This document shows, in pieces, positions 1 through 8,293 of a stretch of DNA of 18,391 nt. Position 1 is the stretch's first letter; each line of letters starts with the position of its first letter. Source of the DNA: Aquimonas sp044344935 (GTDB lineage Bacteria > Pseudomonadota > Gammaproteobacteria > Xanthomonadales > Xanthomonadaceae); contig JBIJCA010000062.1 in assembly GCA_044344935.1 (NCBI GenBank), forward strand, positions 1 through 18,391, written 5' to 3'. A program made the position numbers and the translations under genes. The notes beneath the pieces were generated by a model. That model ran no database searches. It was not told where the DNA came from and saw only the letters and a list, made by a program, of their open reading frames with translations.

Positions 1-761
1 CAGGCATCGAACTGCAGCCGCCGCGCAGGATCCGCGAGGGCGTTCGCAGCCAACCAGACAGTGGCCACAGCGCCCACCAGCAGCAGCCACCACCAGCCCT
101 GCACGAACAGCCCGACGCTCATGATCGCGGCGGTCAACCAGGGGATTTCGGCGCCCATGTCCTCGAACAGCGGCAGGAACTGCGGCACCACGTAGCCGAC
201 CAGCAGGCCGATCGCTCCGAGCACCAGCACCACCAGGATGGTCGGATAGATCATCGCGTTGATGACGCTTTCCTTGAGCGCCTTGCTGCGCTCCAGGTAG
301 TCGGCCAGACGCTTGAGGGTGTCATCCAGGGCGCCGCCGATCTCGCCGGCGCGCACCATGTTCACGTAAAGGCGCGAGAACACGCCGCTTTGCGCTTCCA
401 TCGCCTGCGACAGCGGCGTACCGCCGCGCACCGACTCGCGGATGCGATCGATGACCCGCCGCGCCTGCTCGGATTCGGGCAGGTCGAGCAGGATCTGCAG
501 GGCGCGATCCAGCGGCTGGCCGGCGCCGAGCAGGGTCGAGAGCTGCTGGGTGAACTGCAGCACCTGGGTCGGCCCCATCGGCGAGCGCTGGAACAACGCG
601 GCCAGGCCGGCGCCGTTCGCCTGATCGGCAGGCAGCGCCTTGAGCGGGATGTTGCCCGCATCCTGCAGCTTGGCGATGACCTCGTCAGCGTTGGCGGCCT
701 CCATCAGACCGTCCAGCGCCTCGCCGGCGGGGCTCAGGGCTTTGTAGCGGAATTGGGGCAT
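1..761 (-). CDS. gspF: Type II secretion system inner-membrane platform protein GspF (3' end outside the window)
   Basis: GspF is the polytopic inner-membrane platform of the type II secretion system and couples the GspE ATPase to pseudopilus assembly. The visible 253 residues begin MPQFRYKALSPAGE, the usual family start. They cover the first cytoplasmic T2SSF domain (about residues 60-185, with LSTLLGAGQPLDRALQ and MVRAGEIGGALDDTLKRLADYLE) and the first membrane segments (about 165-190 and 215-240). The gene runs off the left edge, so about a third of a normal protein of roughly 405 residues is missing. It lies downstream of gspE, 145 bases away, in the same direction. No Shine-Dalgarno sequence is visible before the ATG. 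A heptamer repeat array begins only 9 bases upstream of the start codon. Confidence 0.95.
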   Translation of the reverse strand, partial: MPQFRYKALSPAGEALDGLMEAANADEVIAKLQDAGNIPLKALPADQANGAGLAALFQRSPMGPTQVLQFTQQLSTLLGAGQPLDRALQILLDLPESEQARRVIDRIRESVRGGTPLSQAMEAQSGVFSRLYVNMVRAGEIGGALDDTLKRLADYLERSKALKESVINAMIYPTILVVLVLGAIGLLVGYVVPQFLPLFEDMGAEIPWLTAAIMSVGLFVQGWWWLLLVGAVATVWLAANALADPARRLQFDA

Positions 762-770
762 TCAGGAGCC

Positions 771-798
771 GGGATTGGGGATTGGGGATTGGGGATTG
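771..798 (+). repeat. Tandem heptamer array GGGATTG x4 (left arm of an inverted repeat)
   Basis: Four perfect, uninterrupted copies of GGGATTG lie 9 bases upstream of the gspF start codon. Read on the plus strand this is four G-runs separated by ATT, which fits the general G-quadruplex pattern. It is the inverted counterpart of the array at 881-901. In the gsp mRNA, which is read from the minus strand, this arm is the C-rich strand. Confidence 0.9.
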
Positions 799-880
799 CA
801 AAAGCACAAACTGGGCGGGCTGCAATGCGCGCGCTGTAACGAAGCACAGGGACTCGGGACACCGCAATGCGGATCAGGTT

Positions 881-901
881 CAATCCCCAATCCCCAATCC
901 C
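881..901 (-). repeat. Tandem heptamer array CAATCCC x3 (right arm of an inverted repeat)
   Basis: Three perfect copies of CAATCCC, the reverse complement of the array at 771-798, begin 5 bases beyond the gspE stop codon. The two arms are separated by 82 bases. In the gspE-gspF transcript they could pair over about 21 base pairs. The enclosed segment (799-880) has no credible ORF but contains a small palindrome, CCGCAATGCGG, at about 863-873. Confidence 0.9.
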
Positions 902-906
902 CGCAC

Positions 907-2595
907 TCAACCCTCCTGCGTCACCCGCAGGACCTCCTCGATCGTGGTCACGCCCTGCAGGGCCTTGACCAGGCCGTCCTCGTACATCGTGCGCATGCCG
1001 TTGTCGCGTGCGGCCTGTTCGATCTCGCCCATGCCGGCGTGCTGCATCACCAGCCGGCGCAGGGGGTCGTTCATGACCAGGAACTCCATGATCGTGGTAC
1101 GGCCGTGGTAGCCGGTGCTGGAGCCCGGGCTGGGCACGGGGCGGTACAGGGTGACCGGGCTGGCCTCGCTGAAGCGGCGCAGGCCGAATTCCTCGACCAC
1201 TTCCGGCAGCGCCGCATAGGGCTCGCGATGCGTGGCATCCAGCCGGCGCACCAGGCGCTGGGCGAGGATGCCGTTGACCGTCGAGGTCAGCAGATAGTCC
1301 TCAACGCCCATGTCGAGCAGGCGGGTGATGCCGCCGGCGGCATTGTTGGTATGCAGGGTGGACAGCACAAGGTGGCCGGTCAGCGCCGACTGGATCGCGA
1401 TCTTCGCGGTTTCCAGGTCGCGCATTTCGCCGATCATGATCACGTCCGGGTCCTGGCGGACGATCGAACGCAGGGCGTGTGAGAAGTCGAGGCCGATCTG
1501 TGGCTTGGCCTGGATCTGGTTGATGCCCTCGATCTGGTACTCGACCGGGTCCTCGACCGTGATGATCTTCAGGTCAGGCCGGTTGAGCTTGGACAGTGCG
1601 GTGTAGAGCGTGGTGGTCTTGCCCGAGCCGGTCGGGCCGGTCACCAGCAGGATGCCGTGCGGCAGCTCCAGCACCTTCATGAACTTGTCGAGGAAGTTGT
1701 CGGTGAAGCCGAGCTTGTGGAAGTCGAACACGATCGACTCGCGATCGAGGATACGCATCACCACCGACTCGCCGTGCGCGGTCGGCACGGTGGAGACGCG
1801 CAGGTCGAGCTCCTTGCCCTGCACGCGCAGCATGATGCGGCCGTCCTGCGGCAGGCGGCGCTCGGCGATGTTGAGCTTGGCCATGATCTTGATGCGCGAG
1901 ATCACCGCCGCGGTGCTCGACGAGGGCGGCGACTCGACCTCGTGCAGCACGCCGTCGATGCGGTAGCGCACCTTCAGCCGGCTCTCGAAGGGTTCGATGT
2001 GGATGTCCGAGGCGCGCTGCTCGACCGCGCGCTGGATCACCAGATTCACCAGGCGGATGACCGGCGCTTCCGAGGCCAGGTCGCGCAGGTGCTCGACGTC
2101 GTCCTCGCTGCGCACATCCCCTTCGGCCAGATTCTCGACAATCGTGCCCATCGCCGAGCGGCCGGCGCCGTAGTAGCGCTCGATCAGGTCGTCGATTTCC
2201 GAGCGCAGGCCGACATGCAGCTTGACCTGCTTGCCGGTCGCCAGCTGTACGGCCTCCACAAGATAGTGGTCCTGGGGATCGGCGGTCAGGAGATCGATGT
2301 GGGTCTCGCTCTCGCCGATCGGACAGACGTGCTGCTGCTTCAGGAATCGCAGCGAGAGCTGCACGTTCTGCGGCGGCTGCTCCGGGGCGTCCTTGGTCGA
2401 CACCATCGGCAGGCCGAGCACCTCGGCGCTGGCTTCGGCGACATCACGCTCCGAGGCCAGACCGATGCGGGTGATCAAGGCGATCAGCGATCCGCCGGAC
2501 TCCTCAAGCAGGCGCCGCGCGCGCAGCAGGTCGGCTTCCTTCAGGCGCCCCCGCGCCATCAAGGCCTCGCTGATGCGGTTTTCAAGCGCGTCCAT
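907..2595 (-). CDS. gspE: Type II secretion system ATPase GspE
   Basis: GspE is the cytoplasmic hexameric ATPase that powers pseudopilus growth for protein export across the outer membrane. The 562-residue product has an N-terminal T2SSE_N domain (ALMARGRLKEADLLRARRLL), then the ATPase core. The core has SDIHIEPFE, Walker A GPTGSGKT (about 320-327), an Asp box (VEDPVEY), Walker B (DPDVIMIGEMRD) and a His box (TGHLVLSTLHTNN). I chose the first ATG, which follows a weak AGAAG and gives a normal family length. The frame stays open to a TTG at 2700 (597 residues), which would leave only 21 bases to the upstream gene, so the start is uncertain. The cysteines expected in the zinc-binding subdomain before GYHGRTTIMEF are all missing. 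gspF follows after a repeat-filled gap. Confidence 0.95.
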   Translation of the reverse strand: MDALENRISEALMARGRLKEADLLRARRLLEESGGSLIALITRIGLASERDVAEASAEVLGLPMVSTKDAPEQPPQNVQLSLRFLKQQHVCPIGESETHIDLLTADPQDHYLVEAVQLATGKQVKLHVGLRSEIDDLIERYYGAGRSAMGTIVENLAEGDVRSEDDVEHLRDLASEAPVIRLVNLVIQRAVEQRASDIHIEPFESRLKVRYRIDGVLHEVESPPSSSTAAVISRIKIMAKLNIAERRLPQDGRIMLRVQGKELDLRVSTVPTAHGESVVMRILDRESIVFDFHKLGFTDNFLDKFMKVLELPHGILLVTGPTGSGKTTTLYTALSKLNRPDLKIITVEDPVEYQIEGINQIQAKPQIGLDFSHALRSIVRQDPDVIMIGEMRDLETAKIAIQSALTGHLVLSTLHTNNAAGGITRLLDMGVEDYLLTSTVNGILAQRLVRRLDATHREPYAALPEVVEEFGLRRFSEASPVTLYRPVPSPGSSTGYHGRTTIMEFLVMNDPLRRLVMQHAGMGEIEQAARDNGMRTMYEDGLVKALQGVTTIEEVLRVTQEG

Positions 2596-2721
2596 GGCCG
2601 CTTCTGCGGATTCGTCCACGGGCAGGTTGTCGGCCAGCACTGCGTTCAAGCGGATTGCCTCGGGCAGCCAGGGAGTCAGGGCCGGCAAGGATAACCCCAA
2701 GGCCGGCAGCGGAAGCGCCGC

Positions 2722-3333
2722 TCAGACTGCAGGGGGCTCCGGTGGTTCCCGGGTGAATTCCACGAGTTCCTGCAGGAACTCGCTGTTCAGTCCGATCCAC
2801 AGCACGATCGGTACCACCGGCGGCAGGATCAGGTAGCCGAACTGGTAGCCCAAGGCCACGAAGTTCGGCGAAAGCCCGCCCTGAAGCAGCGCGGCCTCGC
2901 CGAGCGGCCCGGCCTGGAACTGCAGCAGATAGAGCGCATCGAAGACCGCGCCCCAGCTCACCACCAGCAGCAGCACGGGAATCCCGACCGCGAACTGCTT
3001 GAGTTTCTGGCGGCTCTCGATGGGTGCCGCCATCACCAGGCCGGCGAACAGCGGCAGACACCAGGCGTAGATCATTGGCGTCGAAGTCAGCACAAGTTGG
3101 CCCACGCGCCCGCTGGCGTCCGCTTCGGTGAGCAGTCGGGTGACAACCTCGAAGTTCTGGCCGTCCTGTTCAATGATCTCGATCGCCTGCGGCAGCAGGT
3201 TGACCAGAACCAGCTGAGCGAGCTTGGCCACCGGCAGCAGGATCGGCGAAATCAGCACCGCCCACAGGAAGAAGCAGGCCGGAAGCCACAGGGCGGCGGC
3301 GAGGATGAACTGTCGCAGCGGCGAGAGCTGCAT
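2722..3333 (-). CDS. Multipass membrane protein, probable exosortase H-associated membrane protein
   Basis: The product is a 203-residue integral membrane protein starting MQLSPLRQFILAAALWLPAC. It has about four or five hydrophobic segments: near the N-terminus (one or two), TSTPMIYAWCLPLFAGLVMA, GIPVLLLVVSWGAVFDALYL and GYLILPPVVPIVLWIGL. The ALWLPACFFLW opening, the 'VVTRLL' stretch after the first helices and the closing GYQFGYLILPPVVPIVLW remind me of the small membrane proteins that accompany exosortase H (XrtH). This is recall and was not checked by a search. The ATG shares one base with the purL stop (TGATG), pointing to translational coupling. A TTG start 42 bases upstream is possible but would lie inside purL. 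gspE follows. No exosortase gene is in the window. Confidence 0.6.
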   Translation of the reverse strand: MQLSPLRQFILAAALWLPACFFLWAVLISPILLPVAKLAQLVLVNLLPQAIEIIEQDGQNFEVVTRLLTEADASGRVGQLVLTSTPMIYAWCLPLFAGLVMAAPIESRQKLKQFAVGIPVLLLVVSWGAVFDALYLLQFQAGPLGEAALLQGGLSPNFVALGYQFGYLILPPVVPIVLWIGLNSEFLQELVEFTREPPEPPAV

Positions 3334-6300
3334 CAGCCGACCCAGGCGCGAGCGTTGCGGAACAGACGCAGCCAAGGCGAGGCCTCGCCCCAGCTGCGGG
3401 GATGCCAGCTCATCTGCACCGAACGGAACACGCGCTCGGGGTGCGGCATCATCAGACTCACGCGGCCGTCGCTGTTGCTCAGGCCGGTAATGCCGGCAGG
3501 CGAACCGTTCGGATTCAGCGGATAGGCCACAGCGGCGCCACCACCGGGACCGGCGAAACGCAGCGCCACCGCCGCCCTGCCCTGCTGTTCGTCGGAATCG
3601 AATACGGCGCGACCCTCCCCGTGGCTTACCACGATCGGCAGGCGCGAACCCGCCATCCCGCGAAACAGGATGGAGGGCGAGTCCAGCACCTCGACCTGCG
3701 CCAGCCGCGCTTCGTACTGTTCGGAGAGGTTGCGCTGGAATCGCGGCCAGTCGCCGGCGCCCGGGATCAGATCCTTGAGCTGGCTCAGCATCTGGCAGCC
3801 GTTGCAGACGCCCAGTGCGAAGGCGTCGGCGCGGTGGAAGAAGCGCTCGAACTCAGCGCGCAGACGCGCGTGCTCCAGGATCGAGGTCGCCCACCCGCGG
3901 CCGGCACCGAGCACATCGCCGTAGCTGAAGCCCCCACACGCGGCGAGGCCACGGAAGCCACCCAGTGAGCCGCCGCCTTCGAGCAGATCGCTCATGTGCA
4001 CATCGACCGCCTCGAAGCCGGCACGATGGAACGCAGCTGCCATTTCGATCTGGCCATTGACGCCCTGCTCGCGCAGGATCGCCACCCGCGGTCGCGCGCC
4101 GGTGTTGAAGTAAGGCGCAGCGACATCGTCGTCAGGGTGGAAACTCAATGCAGCCTCAAGCGGCGCGGCCTCGAAGTCGCTGGCTGCGGCGAGCTCCGCA
4201 TCGGCGCAGCCCGGTTCATCGCGACGCTGCTGGATCGCGTGACTGGTCGACCACCAGGCCGCGAACAGTTCCTGCCAGCCCCACTCGGCCACAGTGTCGT
4301 CACCATCCAGCACCCTCAGGCTGGCGTGACGGCTGGGGCGACCGATCCGCTGCGCACAGTGGATCAGGCCATGTCGCTCCACCAGATCGGCGAATTCAGC
4401 ACGATCCTCGGTGCGAATCTGAACCACGGCGCCCAGCTCCTCGTTGAACAGCGCCGGGATCGCCTGTTCCGACCAGCCCTGCATCTGCAGGCGCAGGCCG
4501 CAGTGGGCTGCGAACGCCATTTCGCAGGCGGCTGCGAAGGCTCCGCCGTCGGAGCGGTCGTGATACGCCAGGATCAGGCCCTGAGCGCGCGCGGCCTGAA
4601 CCAGATCGAAAAATTCGCGCAGGGTTTCGGGATCATCGACGTCCGGGCTGGCGCCGCCAAACTGATCGAAGCACTGGGCAAGGATCGATCCGCCCATGCG
4701 CTGCTTGCCAGCGCCCAGGCCGATCAGCCACAGCTCGGTCTCGCCCTGATCGGTCGCCAGCACGGGGGTCAAAGAGGCGCGCGCGTCCTCGACGCGGGCA
4801 AACGCAGTAACCAGAAGCGAGACCGGCGAAGCCACGGTCTGGGTCTGACCTCCGGCCTGCCAGCGCGCCTGCATCGACAGCGAGTCCTTGCCCACCGGGA
4901 TACCGATGCCCAGTTCAGGACAGAGCTCCATGCCGACGGCTTGCACGGCCTCGAAGAGCAGGGCGTCCTCGCCATCAAAACCGGCTGCGGCCATCCAGTT
5001 GGCCGACAGCTTCACTTCCTTCAGCGAGGCGACCGGCGCGGCAGCAAGATTGGTCAGTGCTTCGCCCACCGCCATCCGCGCCGAGGCCGCCGCATCGATC
5101 AATGCGAGGGGGCTGCGCTCACCGAGTGCCATCGCCTCGCCGGTGTAACCCTCGAAGTCGGCCAGGGTGACGGCGACGTCGGCCAGCGGCAGCTGCCAGG
5201 GCCCTACCAACTGGTCACGTGCACTCAAGCCGCCGACGCTGCGATCGCCGATCGTGACCAGGAACTGTTTCGAGCCGACACTGGGATGCGCCATCACGCG
5301 CAGGCCCGCCTCGCGCAGATCGAGCGCTGCGGTGTCCAGTCGCGGCCAGGCGACCGGACGTGGCGGCCGCGTCTCGCGATGCATCTTCGGCGCCTTGCCG
5401 AACAGCACGTCCATCGGCAGATCGATCACCGCCTCGGGCGCACCGGTCACGGCGACGGCCTGCGGGCGCGAATCTGTCACCCGCAGGTGGCGTGCGGCGG
5501 TGACGCGACCGACGACCGCGTAAATGCAGCGCTCCCGCCGGCACAGGGCCTCGAACTCGGGCAGGCGTTCGGCCGCAACACCCAAGGCGTAGCGTTCCTG
5601 CGCCTCGTTGCACCACAGCTGCATCGGCGACAGGCCCGGATCGTCGGAGGGAACGTGGAGGAGGTCGATCTCGCCGCCGACTTCGGAATCATTGAGCAGT
5701 TCGGGCAGCGCGTTCGAGAGACCACCGGCGCCGACGTCGTGCGCAGACAGGATCGGATTGGCATCGCCGAGCAGCCAGCAGCGGTCGATGACTTCCTGGC
5801 AGCGGCGCTGCATTTCGGGGTTGTCGCGCTGCACGGACGCGAAGTCGAGGTCTTCGCTGCTCTGGCCCGAGGCCACCGACGAGGCGGCACCACCTCCGAG
5901 TCCGATCAGCATGCCGGGCCCACCCAGCACCACCACCGCGTCGCCCGGTCGCAGGCGGCGCTTCTCGACCTGGTCGCGCTCGATGCTGCCGACGCCGCCA
6001 GCCAGCATGATCGGCTTGTCATAGCCACGGTGCAGACCGGGCGTGTCGGTGGCCAGTTCGAAGCTGCGGAAATAGCCGGTCAGCGCCGGCCGGCCGAATT
6101 CGTTGTTGAAGGCCGCGGCGCCGAGCGGACCGTCGCGCATGATCTCGAAGGCGCTGGCCATGCGCGGATTGATCGGCCGCTCGCGCTCCCAGGGGCGCGG
6201 CAGGCCGGGAATGCGCAGATGGCTGACGGTAAAGCCGGTCAGACCCGCCTTGGGCTTGCCACCGCGGCCGGTGGCGCCCTCGTCGCGGATCTCACCACCC

Positions 6301-7199
6301 GAACCCGTGGCCGCCCCTGGAAAGGGTGAGATCGCGGTCGGGTGGTTATGGGTCTCGACCTTGATCGCGAAGGCCGATGGCGCCGATGGACGCTCGACGT
6401 ACACGCGATCAGAGCCGGCCGCAAAGCGGCGGGCCGCAAAGCCCTCGACGACCGCAGCATTGTCCTTGTAGGCGGAAAGGGTGAGCTGCGGCGAGACCTT
6501 CTGCGTGTTGCGGATCATGCCGAACAGGCTGATCGCCTTGTCTTCGCCGTCGATCCGCCAGCTGGCGTTGAAGATCTTGTGGCGGCAGTGCTCGGAGTTG
6601 GCCTGCGCGAACATCATCAGCTCGGCGTCCGACGGGGCTCGGTCCAGCTCGGCGAAACGCGCCTGCAGGTACTCGATCTCGTCGTCGGACAGGGCAAGCC
6701 CAAGCCGCTGGTTGGCCGCCGCGAGCACGCTCGGGGCGATGCGCTCGGCGCGCGCCGGTGCCTGCGCGGCAAACAGCCCGGCGAGGCGAGCCCCCTCGGT
6801 GACCAGGCTCTGGGTCATCGGGTCGTGCAGCAAGGTGGCGAGCCCGGCGAGCGCCGGCAGGGGTGCATTCAGCGCGTAGCTCACGCCACGCTCGACCCGG
6901 ACCACATCCAGGCCCGCGCCACGGAGGATCTCGGTGGCCTTGGTCGACCACGGGGAGCGCGTCCCAAGACGCGGCAACACCCAGGGTGCTGCGGGGCGCG
7001 GCTCAGTGCTTGCAGGTGAGGCCTGGAGGATGCCCGAGATCCGCGCCAGGTCAGCGGGTGCCAGCGCACGTTCGCTGTCAACGAAGTAGAGCCAGCGCGA
7101 GTCGGTCAACCCAAGACCCGGGCTCAGGGTGGCGACGCGAGCGGCCAGTGCCGCCAGCCGGAAGGACGACAGGGCCGCCTGGCCCTCGAACACGATCAT
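3333..7199 (-). CDS. purL: Phosphoribosylformylglycinamidine synthase (FGAM synthetase), single-chain form
   Basis: This enzyme catalyses the fourth step of de novo purine synthesis: FGAR + glutamine + ATP gives FGAM. The 1288-residue length matches the large proteobacterial PurL, which fuses the synthetase and glutaminase. The N-terminal domain is followed by FAQANSEHCRHKIFNASW. The FGAR-binding segment is HNHPTAISPFPGAATGSGGE, and the nucleotide-binding stretch is VVLGGPGMLIGLGGG. The C-terminal class I glutaminase has the nucleophile Cys1132 (GVCNGCQML) and the pair His1253/Glu1255 (MPHPERVF), with nearly the same spacing as in E. coli PurL. The ATG is preceded by AAGG. The stop overlaps the start of the next membrane-protein gene. 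A likely -10 element, TAGAAT, lies 46 bases upstream, and the dsbC terminator further upstream should insulate the gene. Confidence 0.98.
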   Translation of the reverse strand: MIVFEGQAALSSFRLAALAARVATLSPGLGLTDSRWLYFVDSERALAPADLARISGILQASPASTEPRPAAPWVLPRLGTRSPWSTKATEILRGAGLDVVRVERGVSYALNAPLPALAGLATLLHDPMTQSLVTEGARLAGLFAAQAPARAERIAPSVLAAANQRLGLALSDDEIEYLQARFAELDRAPSDAELMMFAQANSEHCRHKIFNASWRIDGEDKAISLFGMIRNTQKVSPQLTLSAYKDNAAVVEGFAARRFAAGSDRVYVERPSAPSAFAIKVETHNHPTAISPFPGAATGSGGEIRDEGATGRGGKPKAGLTGFTVSHLRIPGLPRPWERERPINPRMASAFEIMRDGPLGAAAFNNEFGRPALTGYFRSFELATDTPGLHRGYDKPIMLAGGVGSIERDQVEKRRLRPGDAVVVLGGPGMLIGLGGGAASSVASGQSSEDLDFASVQRDNPEMQRRCQEVIDRCWLLGDANPILSAHDVGAGGLSNALPELLNDSEVGGEIDLLHVPSDDPGLSPMQLWCNEAQERYALGVAAERLPEFEALCRRERCIYAVVGRVTAARHLRVTDSRPQAVAVTGAPEAVIDLPMDVLFGKAPKMHRETRPPRPVAWPRLDTAALDLREAGLRVMAHPSVGSKQFLVTIGDRSVGGLSARDQLVGPWQLPLADVAVTLADFEGYTGEAMALGERSPLALIDAAASARMAVGEALTNLAAAPVASLKEVKLSANWMAAAGFDGEDALLFEAVQAVGMELCPELGIGIPVGKDSLSMQARWQAGGQTQTVASPVSLLVTAFARVEDARASLTPVLATDQGETELWLIGLGAGKQRMGGSILAQCFDQFGGASPDVDDPETLREFFDLVQAARAQGLILAYHDRSDGGAFAAACEMAFAAHCGLRLQMQGWSEQAIPALFNEELGAVVQIRTEDRAEFADLVERHGLIHCAQRIGRPSRHASLRVLDGDDTVAEWGWQELFAAWWSTSHAIQQRRDEPGCADAELAAASDFEAAPLEAALSFHPDDDVAAPYFNTGARPRVAILREQGVNGQIEMAAAFHRAGFEAVDVHMSDLLEGGGSLGGFRGLAACGGFSYGDVLGAGRGWATSILEHARLRAEFERFFHRADAFALGVCNGCQMLSQLKDLIPGAGDWPRFQRNLSEQYEARLAQVEVLDSPSILFRGMAGSRLPIVVSHGEGRAVFDSDEQQGRAAVALRFAGPGGGAAVAYPLNPNGSPAGITGLSNSDGRVSLMMPHPERVFRSVQMSWHPRSWGEASPWLRLFRNARAWVG

Positions 7200-7244
7200 G
7201 CTGACCTTGTCACGCGCGTGGAGCGCGAGGAATGCGGAGCGCGA

Positions 7245-7250
7245 ATTCTA
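7245..7250 (-). promoter_or_regulatory. Candidate -10 element of the purL promoter
   Basis: On the minus strand the sequence GCTAGAATTC contains TAGAAT, close to the sigma-70 TATAAT. It lies 46 bases upstream of the purL ATG, in the only gap between purL and the terminator behind dsbC. No good -35 box is visible at 17 bases. The leader between this site and the ATG holds a 9-base direct repeat GGAGCGCGA (plus strand, 7220-7228 and 7236-7244) and a palindrome CACGCGCGTG (7211-7220). Confidence 0.4.
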
Positions 7251-7341
7251 GCAGCTTGCTTCGATCGGGCCCGCCGCGCCACGAGCGGCGACTCGCGTGA
7301 AACAAAGGCGTGTGGCCGTGACGCCTGAGGGCCGACTCTGC

Positions 7342-7382
7342 AAAAAGCAGACGGCGACTCCGTTGCCGGAGCCGCCGTCTGC
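7342..7382 (-). terminator. Rho-independent terminator of the xerD-dsbC transcript
   Basis: Twenty-three bases past the dsbC stop there is a hairpin with a perfect 10-bp outer stem (GCAGACGGCG with CGCCGTCTGC), one A/C mismatch, a 5-bp inner stem and a 4-base loop. On the minus strand it is followed by TTTTTG. This is a classical intrinsic terminator pointing toward purL. It separates dsbC transcription from purL. Confidence 0.85.
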
Positions 7383-7405
7383 TGACAGCGCATCGCGATT
7401 CGCGC

Positions 7406-8143
7406 TTACTGCTTGGCCGCCGCGGCCATCGCCTCAAGCCGCTGCAGCAGCTGCGCGGGCTCCATATAGCCACCCAACTGGGTGCCGTCTTCGCTGAACA
7501 CGGCCGGGGTTCCGGTGACGCCGATCTGCTGCGACAGGTTGTACTGGTCGGCGATCGGGTTCTCGCACTCCTTGCGATCCAGCGGCAGCATCGCCTTGGC
7601 GTCGGTCATCGCCTTCTGCTGGTTGGTCGAGCAATACACCGACACCGCCTTCTGGTAGCTCTCCGAACCAATTCCGGCACGCGGGAAAAACAGGTACTCG
7701 ATGGCGATGCCCGCGTTGTTGTACTCGGTCATGTGCTCATGCATCTTGCGGCAGTAGCCGCAGTCGATGTCGGTGAACACGGTGAGCGTGTACTTGGGGT
7801 TCGGCGGCGCGAACACGATGCGACCTGTCGTGACGCCTGCGAGGGCCTCGCGGCGGACCTTCGAGCGGCTGGCCTCGGTGATGTCGACCCGGTTGGGAAT
7901 GTCGAACAGCGAGCCCTGGATCAGGTAGCGGCCGTCAGCGGTGACGTAGACCACGCGGCCTTCGATCGTGACTTCATAGAGACTCGGCACCACGGATTCC
8001 ATGATGCTGTCGATCTTGGCGTTCGGCACCAGGGTCTCGATGGCCCCGCGCACCGCCGATTCGCCGGACTGTGCAAGGGCAGGGGTGGCGGTGGCCACGA
8101 AGCTCAGGGCGGCGACGAATGCGCCGGCAAGGATGCGGGTCAT
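7406..8143 (-). CDS. dsbC: Periplasmic thiol:disulfide interchange protein (disulfide isomerase) DsbC
   Basis: DsbC is a periplasmic homodimer that reshuffles wrong disulfide bonds and is kept reduced by DsbD. The 245-residue precursor has a signal peptide (about residues 1-24, ending PALA/Q) and an N-terminal dimerisation domain (about 25-85, GRYLIQGSLFDI). The thioredoxin-fold domain has the active site Cys128-Gly-Tyr-Cys131 and the cis-proline motif TGTP (Pro213). A second, structural cysteine pair is at 171 and 193. The ATG is preceded by GAGGAA at good spacing. It lies 150 bases downstream of xerD on the same strand, the same gene order as the xerD-dsbC operon of E. coli, and ends in a strong terminator. 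The gap 8144-8293 is GC-rich and holds nothing I can name. Confidence 0.95.
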   Translation of the reverse strand: MTRILAGAFVAALSFVATATPALAQSGESAVRGAIETLVPNAKIDSIMESVVPSLYEVTIEGRVVYVTADGRYLIQGSLFDIPNRVDITEASRSKVRREALAGVTTGRIVFAPPNPKYTLTVFTDIDCGYCRKMHEHMTEYNNAGIAIEYLFFPRAGIGSESYQKAVSVYCSTNQQKAMTDAKAMLPLDRKECENPIADQYNLSQQIGVTGTPAVFSEDGTQLGGYMEPAQLLQRLEAMAAAAKQ

Positions 8144-8293
8144 GCGGTTCCTCGAAGGTGATGGGGCCAGCGGAAGGCGGGTCAGATGTGCTGCGACCGC
8201 GGCCCGCGCCGGAAAGTTCAGTGCCGGGCGCGCCTGCGCGGCGGCGAGTGTACCCGAGCCCGCGCCACGCTCGGCTTCCGCCGGTCGACCGCG

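Noticed and set aside
771..901. CRISPR array
   Set aside because: The repeats are 7-base tandem units without spacers, in two inverted blocks, with no cas genes nearby.
1657..2694. A 345-codon plus-strand frame opposite gspE
   Set aside because: The translation is His/Gln/Leu/Ala-rich without domains, and the opposite strand is a well-conserved ATPase.
3996..6329. A 777-codon open frame on the plus strand opposite purL
   Set aside because: It is antisense to a clearly conserved enzyme, and its translation is rich in His, Arg, Gln and Ala with no recognisable domain. It is a codon-bias shadow in high-GC DNA.
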